Shown here: in pieces, positions 15,550 through 23,527 of the stretch
Layout of the letters: each line of letters opens with the position of its first letter
How positions within the stretch are numbered: position 1 is the stretch's first letter
NCBI GenBank assembly: GCA_014764515.1
Contig: JACXWD010000004.1
Span: 30,768 to 79,526 of the forward strand
Length of the DNA stretch: 48,759 bases
Reading direction: 5' to 3'
From: Candidatus Polarisedimenticola svalbardensis
GTDB taxonomy: Bacteria; Acidobacteriota; Polarisedimenticolia; Polarisedimenticolales; Polarisedimenticolaceae
Translations under genes and position numbers: made by a program
Notes under the pieces: generated by a model
The model's database searches: none
What the model was told of the DNA's origin: nothing
What the model saw: only the letters and a program-made list of their open reading frames with translations

Positions 15550-16327
15550 TCATCGCTTCCACGGTGGAAGTCGACAGGTCTGCGGCAGGGGCCGACTCCT
15601 CAAGGGCGGGACGGATCGAAGGAGCGTGGAACAGGTAGCGACGGCAGGATCCACAGGCGTGGAGTTTGCTGGCCGCCTTGATCTCCTGGTAGACCTGGGG
15701 GCGAACCCGTACGTAACAGGCCTGGCAGGTGCCGTCCACCACTTCGACCAGGAAGGTTCCCTGGCGCTGGGACTCGACCCTGCGGAGTATACCGACCAGG
15801 TTGGCGGGGAGGTCGGCTTCGAGCTGCTCACGTTCCTGCGTGCAGCGGGCAACTTCCGCTTCGGCCTTTTTCACCGCCGCTTCGACCTCACCGGTCTCCT
15901 CGGCGACCTTCTTCCGCTCCACCGAAATGTGGGCGCCCATGGAGGCGATCTCTTCCTTCAGGGTCTCGATCTCTTCCATGCTGGAGAGCACCACTTCCTC
16001 ATGTTCGTTGATCTTGGCCTTGACCTCGTCGATCTCCTTGAGGATGGCGGAGTATTCGCGCTGATTCTGAACCTGCATCAGATCTTCGGAATACTTCTTG
16101 CGGCTGGCCATGAGGGTTTCCAGCTCCAGATTCCGCGTCTTGACATCCGCTTCCAGTTCGTCGAATCGATCCTTGACCGCCACGTACTCCGTGTTCCGAT
16201 CCCGGAACCGACCTTCGATCTCATCGATACGGGCAGGCGCATGTTCGATCACCGCATTGTTCGCCCGCATGGTCCTGGCGAGATCCTGAATTTTTACGAG
16301 ATGAATCAGTTGTTCCCTGGCTTCCAC
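15533..16327 (-). CDS. Coiled-coil protein with C4 zinc ribbon (CT398/zf-RING_7 type)
   Basis: A 264-residue protein. Residues 1-180 form a long antiparallel coiled coil rich in Glu, Lys and Arg. Residues 195-230 carry a C4 zinc ribbon, VDGTCQACYVRVRPQVYQEI followed by LHACGSCRRYLF. This is the conserved CT398-like family, often next to RNase H and Nif3 genes; some members have been tied to secretion or flagellar export, but the general role is unknown. The last 30 residues (ALEESAPAADLSTSTVEAM) are low complexity. It is first in the operon with rnhA and yggS and lies downstream of a terminator hairpin. Confidence 0.88.
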   Translation of the reverse strand: MEAREQLIHLVKIQDLARTMRANNAVIEHAPARIDEIEGRFRDRNTEYVAVKDRFDELEADVKTRNLELETLMASRKKYSEDLMQVQNQREYSAILKEIDEVKAKINEHEEVVLSSMEEIETLKEEIASMGAHISVERKKVAEETGEVEAAVKKAEAEVARCTQEREQLEADLPANLVGILRRVESQRQGTFLVEVVDGTCQACYVRVRPQVYQEIKAASKLHACGSCRRYLFHAPSIRPALEESAPAADLSTSTVEAMNDPQV

Positions 16328-16393
16328 GTCCTGTGCCTCCCGTCAGCCCGTGCCTGCCATGGCCGGATATTCCAATACCTGGCCACCAGAATC

Positions 16394-16423
16394 AGAAAGG
16401 GCGCCCGGATTCCGGGCGCCCCC
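16394..16423 (-). terminator. Rho-independent terminator
   Basis: On the minus strand a very strong GC stem (arms 16411-16421 and 16399-16409, perfect 11-base complements, realistic stem of nine pairs with a five-base loop) is followed by TTTCT. On the plus strand there is no T run. It ends whatever is transcribed from about 16600 to 16430. Confidence 0.75.
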
Positions 16424-16431
16424 TATGTGGC

Positions 16432-16512
16432 TTACGAGTCTGTCCCGGTCAGCGGGAGTCGAAACTCCCGCACGAATTTGCACCGATTGAGACAGTTCGT
16501 CAGGTATTCCAT
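16432..16512 (-). other. Candidate small ORF or structured RNA before the terminator
   Basis: Between the stop at 16600 and the terminator lie about 175 transcribed bases without a normal gene. An ATG frame of 26 codons runs from 16512 to a TAA at 16432, nine bases before the hairpin. It encodes MEYLTNCLNRCKFVREF and ends LPLTGTDS. A GTG seven codons upstream (16533) is also in frame; neither has a clear ribosome site. The same bases fold: GCGGGAG/CTCCCGC (16452-16471) inside a longer stem CTGTC/GACAG. Parts resemble a short cobalamin riboswitch (see findings). I cannot decide between peptide, RNA element and chance. Confidence 0.3.
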
Positions 16513-16599
16513 GGCAATCGCTGAAGTTATCACCAGTCCCGGCCCGCCGTCAACAGTGGTCGTCGCACTCATTCCTGGAAGTCAAACGTTTTGAAGGAT

Positions 16600-17904
16600 T
16601 TACCCGAAGAGCAGATTCACGATGAATACGGCTGCCAGGATACCGGCAAGGTCGGCTGCCAGGCACGAAGGGAGGGCATGGCGTGTTTTCTTGATGCCGA
16701 CAGCGCCAAAGTAGACCGCCAGAACATAGAAGGTGGTTTCCGTGCTGCCCTGGAACGTACTGACCATGTACCCGAGAAACGAATCCGGACCATGGGTGTT
16801 GAGGATTTCCGCCATAACCCCCAGGGCACCGGACCCGGACAGAGGTCGCATCACCGCCATCGGCAGCGCCTCGGCCGGCATCCCGATCATCGCGGTAACA
16901 CCGCCCAGCGCCCGTCCCAGCAGGTCGATCCCTCCGGACGCCCGCAACATGCCGACAGCCACCAGTATGGCCACCAGGTACGGGATGATCCTCTTCGCCA
17001 CATCCCAGCCCTCTTTGGCCCCTTCCACCAGGCAGTCGTACACCCGGACGCCACGGGCCCATCCGAAGAGAACCAGCCCCCCGATCAGTCCCGGAAGTAA
17101 CCAGAAGGAGAAGACGTGGGACAGCCTGTCGGGAAACGACAGGGGACCGTCCCCTGTGCCTGAGACCAGGTACAGGACCAGGGCGGCCAGGAACGCGAGG
17201 ACAATCGCCCAGGTGACGAGAATGCCGCCCCTGGGTGGTGTGAGTTCCGGGCCGGCTTCCAGGACCACTTCTTCGGGCTCCGCTTCCGTCGCTCCCGGTT
17301 CGCCCATTCCCGGTTCGGTACGTGCATACATGGGGAGCCGTGACAGCATGAACGCCACGGAAATCCCCACAACGGTGGCGCAGGCGCTGGCGAACCAGGT
17401 GGTCACCAGGATTCCTGCCGGATCGGCTGATCCTGCTGCGGCCCGGACGGAGATAACACCGGACGGCAGGAACGCCAGTCCGGACGTGTTGATCGCCAGG
17501 AACATGATCATCGCGTTGGTGGCGGTGCCCTTGGTGCGGTTCAGCCGGTTGAGCTCCATGATCGCCTTGATACCGAACGGGGTTGCGGCGTTGGCCAGGC
17601 CGAGCATGTTGCTGGTGATATTCATCACCATGGCGCTCATGGCCGGGTGGCCTTCAGGGATGCCGGGGAACAGCCGTTTGAGGACCGGGTGGGCAATTCG
17701 GGTCACGACCCTGAGGATGCCGCCCTTTTCCGCCACCTTCATGAGCCCAAGGAAAAACGCCATGACGCCGATCAGGCCGATGGCCAGCATGACCGCATCC
17801 TTGGCCGAGTTCACCGAGGCCAGGGTCAGATCTTCCATCCGGCCAGTGAACGCCGCCAGAAGAATCGAGGCCAGGACGATGACGACGAAAATGATGTTGA
17901 GCAC
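16600..17904 (-). CDS. Fused SpmA-SpmB-type nucleoside-recognition membrane protein
   Basis: A 434-residue inner-membrane protein. Residues 1-200 match spore maturation protein A (ITSNMLGLANAATPFGIKAI, then MELNRLN) and residues 230-434 match SpmB (GMPAEALPMAVMRPLSGSGA, LGYMVSTFQGSTETTFYVLA), joined by an acidic linker. Both halves carry the nucleoside-recognition (Gate) fold found in transporters. Fused forms occur widely in bacteria that do not sporulate, where the cargo is unknown. The upstream hemerythrin stop is three bases before this start, so they are co-transcribed. About ten membrane helices are expected. Confidence 0.9.
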   Translation of the reverse strand: MLNIIFVVIVLASILLAAFTGRMEDLTLASVNSAKDAVMLAIGLIGVMAFFLGLMKVAEKGGILRVVTRIAHPVLKRLFPGIPEGHPAMSAMVMNITSNMLGLANAATPFGIKAIMELNRLNRTKGTATNAMIMFLAINTSGLAFLPSGVISVRAAAGSADPAGILVTTWFASACATVVGISVAFMLSRLPMYARTEPGMGEPGATEAEPEEVVLEAGPELTPPRGGILVTWAIVLAFLAALVLYLVSGTGDGPLSFPDRLSHVFSFWLLPGLIGGLVLFGWARGVRVYDCLVEGAKEGWDVAKRIIPYLVAILVAVGMLRASGGIDLLGRALGGVTAMIGMPAEALPMAVMRPLSGSGALGVMAEILNTHGPDSFLGYMVSTFQGSTETTFYVLAVYFGAVGIKKTRHALPSCLAADLAGILAAVFIVNLLFG

Positions 17905-17907
17905 GGA

Positions 17908-18375
17908 TCAGGTCCTGCCCGGCAGAAGTCCCCGGCTTTCCCGGGACAGAGCCTGCCGCAGCAGTTCAGCCTCCCGGCTCTCATGCTCGCGGATCATCCC
18001 CAGGTAATCGGTCAGGTCGTCACGGAGGAAACCAACCTCTTCGGAGTCGCTGTTCCGGGCGTGGATCCGTGCCATCTCCAGGATCTCGAGCACCTTGCGG
18101 TGCTCCTCGGAGAGAGCCAGAATCTCGTCTTCGGCCTCGGGAACACGATCCACAATCGCCTGGAACAGGACCTCTTCCTCCACACGGTTATGCTCGACGA
18201 TCTGTTCCTTGAAGCCTGCGATGACTGCAACAAGCCGCTCCAGGGCTTCACCAGCCCCGGATTCCGGGTCCAGTTCGGCCAGCGCCTCCTCGAGTCGATC
18301 GAGGAAGAAGTGGATCTGCTCGTGCTCCTCCAGGCTCTGCCGGCTGATGGCGGTGTCTGCTGGTGGTGTGTTCAT
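17908..18375 (-). CDS. Hemerythrin HHE-domain protein
   Basis: A 155-residue all-helical protein with a hemerythrin-type di-iron site. Candidate ligands are in EEHEQIHFFLD, EHNRVEEEVLF, SEEHRKVLE and IREHESREAELL. Such proteins bind O2, NO or iron and often act in stress defence. The AGGAGG ten bases before the ATG at 18375 supports this start over a TTG nine bases earlier. It lies 48 bases after rfbB and three before the SpmAB-type gene. No regulator or partner oxidase is adjacent. Confidence 0.88.
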   Translation of the reverse strand: MNTPPADTAISRQSLEEHEQIHFFLDRLEEALAELDPESGAGEALERLVAVIAGFKEQIVEHNRVEEEVLFQAIVDRVPEAEDEILALSEEHRKVLEILEMARIHARNSDSEEVGFLRDDLTDYLGMIREHESREAELLRQALSRESRGLLPGRT

Positions 18376-18423
18376 CCCGGCCAATCCTCCTGCAGAACAA
18401 GTTCTAACCTGGGGCGGCTCCCG

Positions 18424-19512
18424 TCAAGTCGCTCTCCCGAGACGCTCCCCCCGGTCAGGCCGGGATTGCGCCTGTTCCCACCATTCACGGTTCTCCAGAT
18501 ACCAGGCTATGGTCGATTCAAGACCCTGGTCCAGGGTCACCGAACAGCGCCACCCCAGTTCCGTCTCGATCCGGCCGGAATCCACCGCGTAGCGCCGATC
18601 ATGCCCCGGCCGGTCCGGTACCTGCCGGATCAATTCAGTGTAGGTAGATGCGCCTCGGCGGCGCAAGGCTTCGTTTTCCGCTCCCGGCATCCGTTTTTCC
18701 AGAACTCCACAGATCCGGTGCACCATCTCCAGATTGGTGGTCAGGTTCCCGGCGCCCAGGTTGTACTCCCTCCCCGGTTTACCTTCTTCGGCCGCCAGGA
18801 GCAATCCGCGGCAGTGATCGTCCACATGGAGCCAGTCCCGAACCTGTCCGCCGTCGCCGTAAACAGGGAGGTCACGGCCTTCCAGACAGTTCAGGAGGAT
18901 CAGGGGGATCAGCTTCTCGGGGAACTGGAACGGGCCGAAATTGTTGGAACTGCGTGTGATGATTGCCGGGAAGCGGTACGTCCTGTGGAACGCCCGGACC
19001 AGGTGGTCCGCCGCCGCCTTGGAGGCGGCATAGGGCGAGTTGGGAGCGAATGCGGCCGCCTCGTCACAGGCGGCTTCACCGTCTATGGAGCCGTAGACCT
19101 CGTCGGTGGAGACGTGAACGAAACGGAAACGCTCGCGGGAGGATTCGCCGGAGTCACGGAGGTGGCGGCGGCAGGCCTGCAGCAGACTGAAAGTTCCGTC
19201 GATGTTGGATCGGACGAACGGTTCGGGATCATCGATGGATCTATCGACATGGGTTTCGGCAGCCAGGTGGATCACCTGAGAGGGTCTGTGTTCGGCCAGG
19301 ATACGGTCCACCGCTTCCGAATCGTTCACGTCCGCCCGGTGGAAGAACAACCTGTCGTTCTCCCGGTGACCCGCAAGGTTGGACAGGTTACCGGCGTAGG
19401 TCAGGAGATCCAGCACCACGACCCGGGCCTGCCCGCCCGCAAGGAGTATGCCCACGAGGTTGGCGCCTATGAAGCCGGCGCCTCCGGTCACCAGAATCGT
19501 TTCGTTACCCAC
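18424..19512 (-). CDS. rfbB: dTDP-glucose 4,6-dehydratase
   Basis: A 362-residue extended SDR that turns dTDP-glucose into dTDP-4-keto-6-deoxyglucose, the entry to dTDP-rhamnose and other deoxysugars. Seen: the NAD motif VTGGAGFIGANL, LDLLTYAGNLSNL, HLAAETHVDRSI, the catalytic STDEVYG with SPYAASKAAADHLVRA, and RSSNNFGPFQFPEKLIPL. These are RfbB-specific. The GTG at 19512, with GAGG eight bases upstream, gives the family N-terminus; the frame extends 29 codons further but would overlap the acyltransferase gene. The other rhamnose genes (rfbA, C, D) are absent here. Confidence 0.93.
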   Translation of the reverse strand: MGNETILVTGGAGFIGANLVGILLAGGQARVVVLDLLTYAGNLSNLAGHRENDRLFFHRADVNDSEAVDRILAEHRPSQVIHLAAETHVDRSIDDPEPFVRSNIDGTFSLLQACRRHLRDSGESSRERFRFVHVSTDEVYGSIDGEAACDEAAAFAPNSPYAASKAAADHLVRAFHRTYRFPAIITRSSNNFGPFQFPEKLIPLILLNCLEGRDLPVYGDGGQVRDWLHVDDHCRGLLLAAEEGKPGREYNLGAGNLTTNLEMVHRICGVLEKRMPGAENEALRRRGASTYTELIRQVPDRPGHDRRYAVDSGRIETELGWRCSVTLDQGLESTIAWYLENREWWEQAQSRPDRGERLGRAT

Positions 19513-19522
19513 CTCTGCTACC

Positions 19523-21001
19523 TCAAGGGTTGGCCATCTCCGGGTCCCGATCCTGCTCGCTCGGCTCCCCGGCGGCTTGAACGGCAAGCGCTTCTTCAAG
19601 GATGCGCGAGGCGATCTCTTCAGGCCCCTGGCTCTCGACGGTCATGTCCAGCACTTTCATCCGCACCCGCCCGCGAAGCGCCTGTGCAACCTCCCCGAAC
19701 GTGTCCTGAAGCTCCGCCAGGAACGCCGGGTTTTCGAATCCGCGCAGTTCGCCCCCCCGTGTCCGCAACCCGGCCAGGATCTGTTCGGGCTGTTGTCGAA
19801 GCAGGACCAGGAGATCCGGCGCCGGCGGCCGGGCAAGATGGAACAGGTTGATCAGCCAGACCTCCGGGGCCTTGCGGATGAACGTCCACCAGTTTCCCGG
19901 CGGGATCCTCTTTTTTCCGCTGATGTATCGCAGCAGGTGCTGGGGCTCCTTCTCATCCATGCGGCCCTGGTAAAAATCGGCCTTGGCCCAGGACAGGACG
20001 TCCAGGAGGGCATTGCCTTCTTCCACCACGTAACGGCAACTCCTCCCGTCTCCCAGCGCCTCGCTCAGGTGGGTCCGTTCGATCATGTCTCCGAAGGAGC
20101 TCCCCTTGAACCAGCCGCCGGTGCGGAACAGACCGGCCAGGAACGTCGGCCAGGCCCTTCCATAGGCCAGGGGGATACCGCCACCGGCTTCGTTCAACAA
20201 GTCGCCCTCGGCCCGCATAACCAGCCTGTCGGCCAGGCCCACCGTCGGCTGTAACCTGCCGAGCCGCCGGGTTACTTCCATGAAGACATCCCGACGCAGC
20301 TCCCGGCCGACGACTCCGCAGATCGAAACCCGGAGGGGTGGATCCGACTTGCGGCCTGGAGGAGCCGGCGGAGGAGGCGCCAGAGCCAGGACATCTTCGC
20401 GGACCTGTTCGGCGATCTGCCTGGCTTCCAGGGCCGGATCGTACGATCTGGGACGACCGACGTTGGCGTGAATGTTCACCGGCACCGGCACCGTCTGCCC
20501 CCGGGCCCAGATCCGTTCCGGCCCGGACATGAACACCGGCAGGACCAGGAGTCCGGGGCAGTCTTTCACCAACCGTCCGATCCCGGTTCGGAACGGCGAG
20601 ACCACACCGGCTTTTCCTCGGCTGCCCTCGGGGAAGAAGATCATGCTGTCGCCCCGGGCGATCGCCTGTTTGATCGGCGCCAGTGGATCTTCTCCAGGAG
20701 CCGGCGTCCGGGCGATCGGCATGGCGTTCATGAGAGTCATCGCCACCAGTCGCATGAACATGGTTTCGCCGAAGTAGTCCGCCGCCGCCACCGGATGGAC
20801 CCGGTGCAACCTCCAGAACGGGAACAAGGTCATCAGGACCCCGGCGTCCAGGTGGGAATTGTGGTTCGCCACCACGATGCAGGGGCCACCGGGGACCAGG
20901 TGCCGGCGGCGGTAACGGGTTCCGACGACGAAAAACACCACCGGCCGCACGAAGAGGGCGTGGAACAGGTACAGGCCGATGATCTGGAAAAATCGTTTCA
21001 A
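19523..21001 (-). CDS. PlsC acyltransferase fused to a degenerate thymidylate-kinase-like domain
   Basis: A 492-residue protein in two parts. Residues 1-200 are a 1-acylglycerol-3-phosphate O-acyltransferase domain: an N-terminal membrane helix, the catalytic NHNSHLD (His47, Asp52) and FFPEGSRG (122-129). From about residue 222 the protein resembles a P-loop nucleoside monophosphate kinase: a first strand RVSICGVVGREL, then PDLLVLLRQQPEQILAGLR and a FENPAFLAELQDTFGEVA helix, as in thymidylate kinases. The Walker A Lys and Ser/Thr are missing (GVVGRELR at 229-236), so ATP transfer is unlikely. It starts four bases after the CdsA-like gene. The fusion is the odd point; the acyltransferase call is firm. 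Confidence 0.85.
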   Translation of the reverse strand: MKRFFQIIGLYLFHALFVRPVVFFVVGTRYRRRHLVPGGPCIVVANHNSHLDAGVLMTLFPFWRLHRVHPVAAADYFGETMFMRLVAMTLMNAMPIARTPAPGEDPLAPIKQAIARGDSMIFFPEGSRGKAGVVSPFRTGIGRLVKDCPGLLVLPVFMSGPERIWARGQTVPVPVNIHANVGRPRSYDPALEARQIAEQVREDVLALAPPPPAPPGRKSDPPLRVSICGVVGRELRRDVFMEVTRRLGRLQPTVGLADRLVMRAEGDLLNEAGGGIPLAYGRAWPTFLAGLFRTGGWFKGSSFGDMIERTHLSEALGDGRSCRYVVEEGNALLDVLSWAKADFYQGRMDEKEPQHLLRYISGKKRIPPGNWWTFIRKAPEVWLINLFHLARPPAPDLLVLLRQQPEQILAGLRTRGGELRGFENPAFLAELQDTFGEVAQALRGRVRMKVLDMTVESQGPEEIASRILEEALAVQAAGEPSEQDRDPEMANP

Positions 21002-21005
21002 CGGA

Positions 21006-21878
21006 TTACCCGACCAGGATCAGGAAGTAATAGAAAAAAGGAGCAGCGTAAACCGCCGGTACGATCCGCCCCAGGAAAACGCCCCGGCCCATCAACGTGG
21101 AAGGAGCGTTCATTTCCAGATCGCTGGCGATGCCGTTGGTGACCAGGTGGGCGGCGGTGACCGCCAGGGAAATGAATGCGGCGCCCAGGGCGACCTGGTT
21201 GGCGTTGAGCCCGACCCAATCCCCTACGCCGAACTGTCTGGCCATCAGGTATCCGATCGCTCCGGCAACCAGGACGCCCAGGACCAGCCGTCCGAGGAAC
21301 CGCCCCGGCAATCGTCCTCCGGCCATGCGCTGGGGCAGTTCGGCCGCCAGCACCAGGATTCCGAAAAGCGGCAGGACGTCCTGATCCAGGTGGGTCATCA
21401 GGCCGAGGTACGCCCCGCAGTAGAGGAAGAACACCACACCCAGCATCCCCCGCCCCATGGAGTCGAGGAGGCCGGAATGGTCGTGGCCGATGGAGAAGAC
21501 GGCGGGGAATACCAGGAACAGGGTAACGGGGACCACGTTGAAGAACAGTTCGACATTGCCCAGGTACACCGGCCAGAGGATCAGGGGAATCGTCGCATAC
21601 GCCAGTAGCACCGAGTAACGGTCCTTGAGTCTCATCGGCGCCACGAAGAAGTACGTTCGGAGCGAAGCGAACATGACCGCCGCCAGGAGAGGCAGGGAGG
21701 CCCACCGCGGCGCCAGACTCAGGATCATCAGCAGCAGTCCGAATCCGATCCAGAAACCGGCCCACATCGGCAGGGTCCGGAACCTTCCACCCCGTCCTCG
21801 AACCGCCAACGAGATGAACCCGACCACCGCAACGGCGATGGCAAGGAATACAATGCTGTCCGGAACCGGCAGACCCAT
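21006..21878 (-). CDS. Phosphatidate cytidylyltransferase (CdsA)-like membrane protein
   Basis: A 290-residue protein with eight or nine hydrophobic helices. The C-terminal part (LEMNAPSTLMGRGVFLGRIV, then FFYYFLIL) aligns by eye with the CdsA signature region, where active enzymes have S..KR..xKD..xxxPGHGGxLDRxD. The Lys-Asp and Leu-Asp-Arg elements are not intact here (GVFLGR). It may be a divergent or inactive CdsA, or act on another polar head group. GGAGGAGG five bases before the ATG at 21878 supports the start. It leads the run with the PlsC fusion, so a phospholipid role is likely by context. Confidence 0.7.
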   Translation of the reverse strand: MGLPVPDSIVFLAIAVAVVGFISLAVRGRGGRFRTLPMWAGFWIGFGLLLMILSLAPRWASLPLLAAVMFASLRTYFFVAPMRLKDRYSVLLAYATIPLILWPVYLGNVELFFNVVPVTLFLVFPAVFSIGHDHSGLLDSMGRGMLGVVFFLYCGAYLGLMTHLDQDVLPLFGILVLAAELPQRMAGGRLPGRFLGRLVLGVLVAGAIGYLMARQFGVGDWVGLNANQVALGAAFISLAVTAAHLVTNGIASDLEMNAPSTLMGRGVFLGRIVPAVYAAPFFYYFLILVG

Positions 21879-21973
21879 GGCACCTCCTCCGGCACGAGCC
21901 GGGACACGGGGAAGGATACAACGAACCGGTACGGCGGTGGTATGGTGCCTGAACTGCTGGAGGAAGCGCTGGG

Positions 21974-23473
21974 ATGAAAACAATGGAACCTACCGATCCG
22001 TGTCTGATGGTTATTTTCGGCGCCACAGGCGACCTGACCCGAAGGAAGCTGCTGCCGGCCCTGTACAACCTGAAGCTTGAAGGGCTCCTTCCCCATCCAT
22101 TCGGTGTAGTCGGCGTCGCCCGGCGGCCGATCGGAGATGACGGATTCCGGAAATCCCAGCGCGAGGGCATCGAAAGGTTTTCCCGCCAGGGTCTGGACGA
22201 GGACCTGTGGAGCTCGTTCGCCGGCGCCTTGACCTATTCGCCGTGCAGTTTCGACGACCCGGAAGGGTATCGTCTGCTGGCGGAACATATCGAGAAGCGG
22301 GAGTCGGAGCTGGGTACCGGCGGCAACCGGCTGTACTACCTGGCTGTGCCCCCCTCCGCATTCCCCGTCATCCTCAAAAGGATGGATGAAGCCGGCCTGA
22401 ACCGGCCCGGGAAGGAAGGGGCGTGGTGCCGGTTGGTGGTGGAAAAACCGATCGGCACCGATCTGGCCACCGCCGGAGATCTGAACGGGATCATCAACCG
22501 TGTATTCGACGAGGGGGACGTGTACAGGATCGATCACTACCTGGGGAAGGAAACGGTCCAGAACCTCATGGTGTTCCGCTTCGCCAACGCCATATTCGAA
22601 CCGCTGTGGAATACGAAGTATGTCGATCACGTACAGATCACCGTAGCGGAATCGATCGGCGTGGAAGGGAGGGGCGCCTATTTCGAGGAGGCCGGGATCA
22701 CCCGGGACATGGTCCAGAACCACATGTTCCAGTTGCTCTGCCTTACCGCCATGGAACCGCCGGTCTCACTGGACGCCGATGCCATCCGGACCGAGAAGGT
22801 CAAGGTGCTGCAGGCTCTCAGGCCTCTGACGGTGGAAGACGTCCGGGACCACACCGTCCGGGCCCAGTACGGTGAGGGCATTTCCGGAGGCGCCACGGTG
22901 CCGGCCTACCGGCAGGAACCGGGTGTGGACCCGGACTCCACCACCGAGACCTACGTCGCCATGCGCCTGTTCATCGATAACTGGCGCTGGGCCCAGGTTC
23001 CGTTCTATCTCCGGGCAGGCAAACGCCTTCCCAAGCGTCTGACCGAGATTTCCCTGCAGTTCCGGGACGTCCCCCACCATCTGTTCCGCCAGGGGTCGGC
23101 CGGACCGGTTCCGAATATCCTGACCCTCAGGATCCAGCCCGATGAAGGCATTACCCTTACCTTCGACGCCAAGAAGCCGGGCAGCGCCACCCGGATCAAG
23201 CCGGTCTCCATGAACTTCGCGTACGAGGGTTCCTTCGAGCGCAGTACGCCGGAAGCCTACGAACGGCTGATCCTGGACGCCATGCTGGGCGACTCCACCC
23301 TGTTCATCCGCAGGGACGAGGTCGAGGGTTCCTGGGCCTGGATCGACCGCCTGTTCGAAGGCTGGAACCGGGAGGGCGGATCGGCGCCGGCGGAATATAC
23401 GTCCGGCACCTGGGGTCCCGGCGAGGCCGATGTGCTCATGGCCCGGGGCGGCAGAACCTGGAAACGATCATGA
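21974..23473 (+). CDS. zwf: Glucose-6-phosphate dehydrogenase
   Basis: A 499-residue enzyme that oxidises glucose 6-phosphate to 6-phosphogluconolactone with NADP or NAD, opening the oxidative pentose phosphate or Entner-Doudoroff routes. Seen: the cofactor motif FGATGDLTRRKLLPALYNL, VVEKPIGTDL and the active-site signature YRIDHYLGKE, followed by VQNLMVFRFAN. Length is normal. GGAGG lies ten bases before the ATG at 21974; an ATG three codons in is possible. pgl follows after 54 bases, and the divergent CdsA-like gene starts 95 bases away. Confidence 0.97.
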   Translation: MKTMEPTDPCLMVIFGATGDLTRRKLLPALYNLKLEGLLPHPFGVVGVARRPIGDDGFRKSQREGIERFSRQGLDEDLWSSFAGALTYSPCSFDDPEGYRLLAEHIEKRESELGTGGNRLYYLAVPPSAFPVILKRMDEAGLNRPGKEGAWCRLVVEKPIGTDLATAGDLNGIINRVFDEGDVYRIDHYLGKETVQNLMVFRFANAIFEPLWNTKYVDHVQITVAESIGVEGRGAYFEEAGITRDMVQNHMFQLLCLTAMEPPVSLDADAIRTEKVKVLQALRPLTVEDVRDHTVRAQYGEGISGGATVPAYRQEPGVDPDSTTETYVAMRLFIDNWRWAQVPFYLRAGKRLPKRLTEISLQFRDVPHHLFRQGSAGPVPNILTLRIQPDEGITLTFDAKKPGSATRIKPVSMNFAYEGSFERSTPEAYERLILDAMLGDSTLFIRRDEVEGSWAWIDRLFEGWNREGGSAPAEYTSGTWGPGEADVLMARGGRTWKRS

Positions 23474-23527
23474 TTACGGAAAACGGTATTGCGACCGGTC
23501 CCGCGCCTGCCTTACCTTGACCTTGCG

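Noticed and set aside
16441-16500. tRNA T-arm-like hairpin (GCGGGAG TTTCGA CTCCCGC on minus)
   Set aside because: The loop has six bases instead of seven, and no acceptor, D or anticodon arm can be drawn around it.
15188-16594. Open frame of 468 codons on the plus strand
   Set aside because: It is antisense to rnhA, the zinc-ribbon gene and the terminator region, and the product has no recognisable domain.
17647-19851. Open frame of 734 codons on the plus strand
   Set aside because: It runs antisense through the SpmAB-type, hemerythrin and rfbB genes. Its product is Gln/Gly/Pro/Arg-rich with no domain; GC-rich coding DNA often leaves such frames open.
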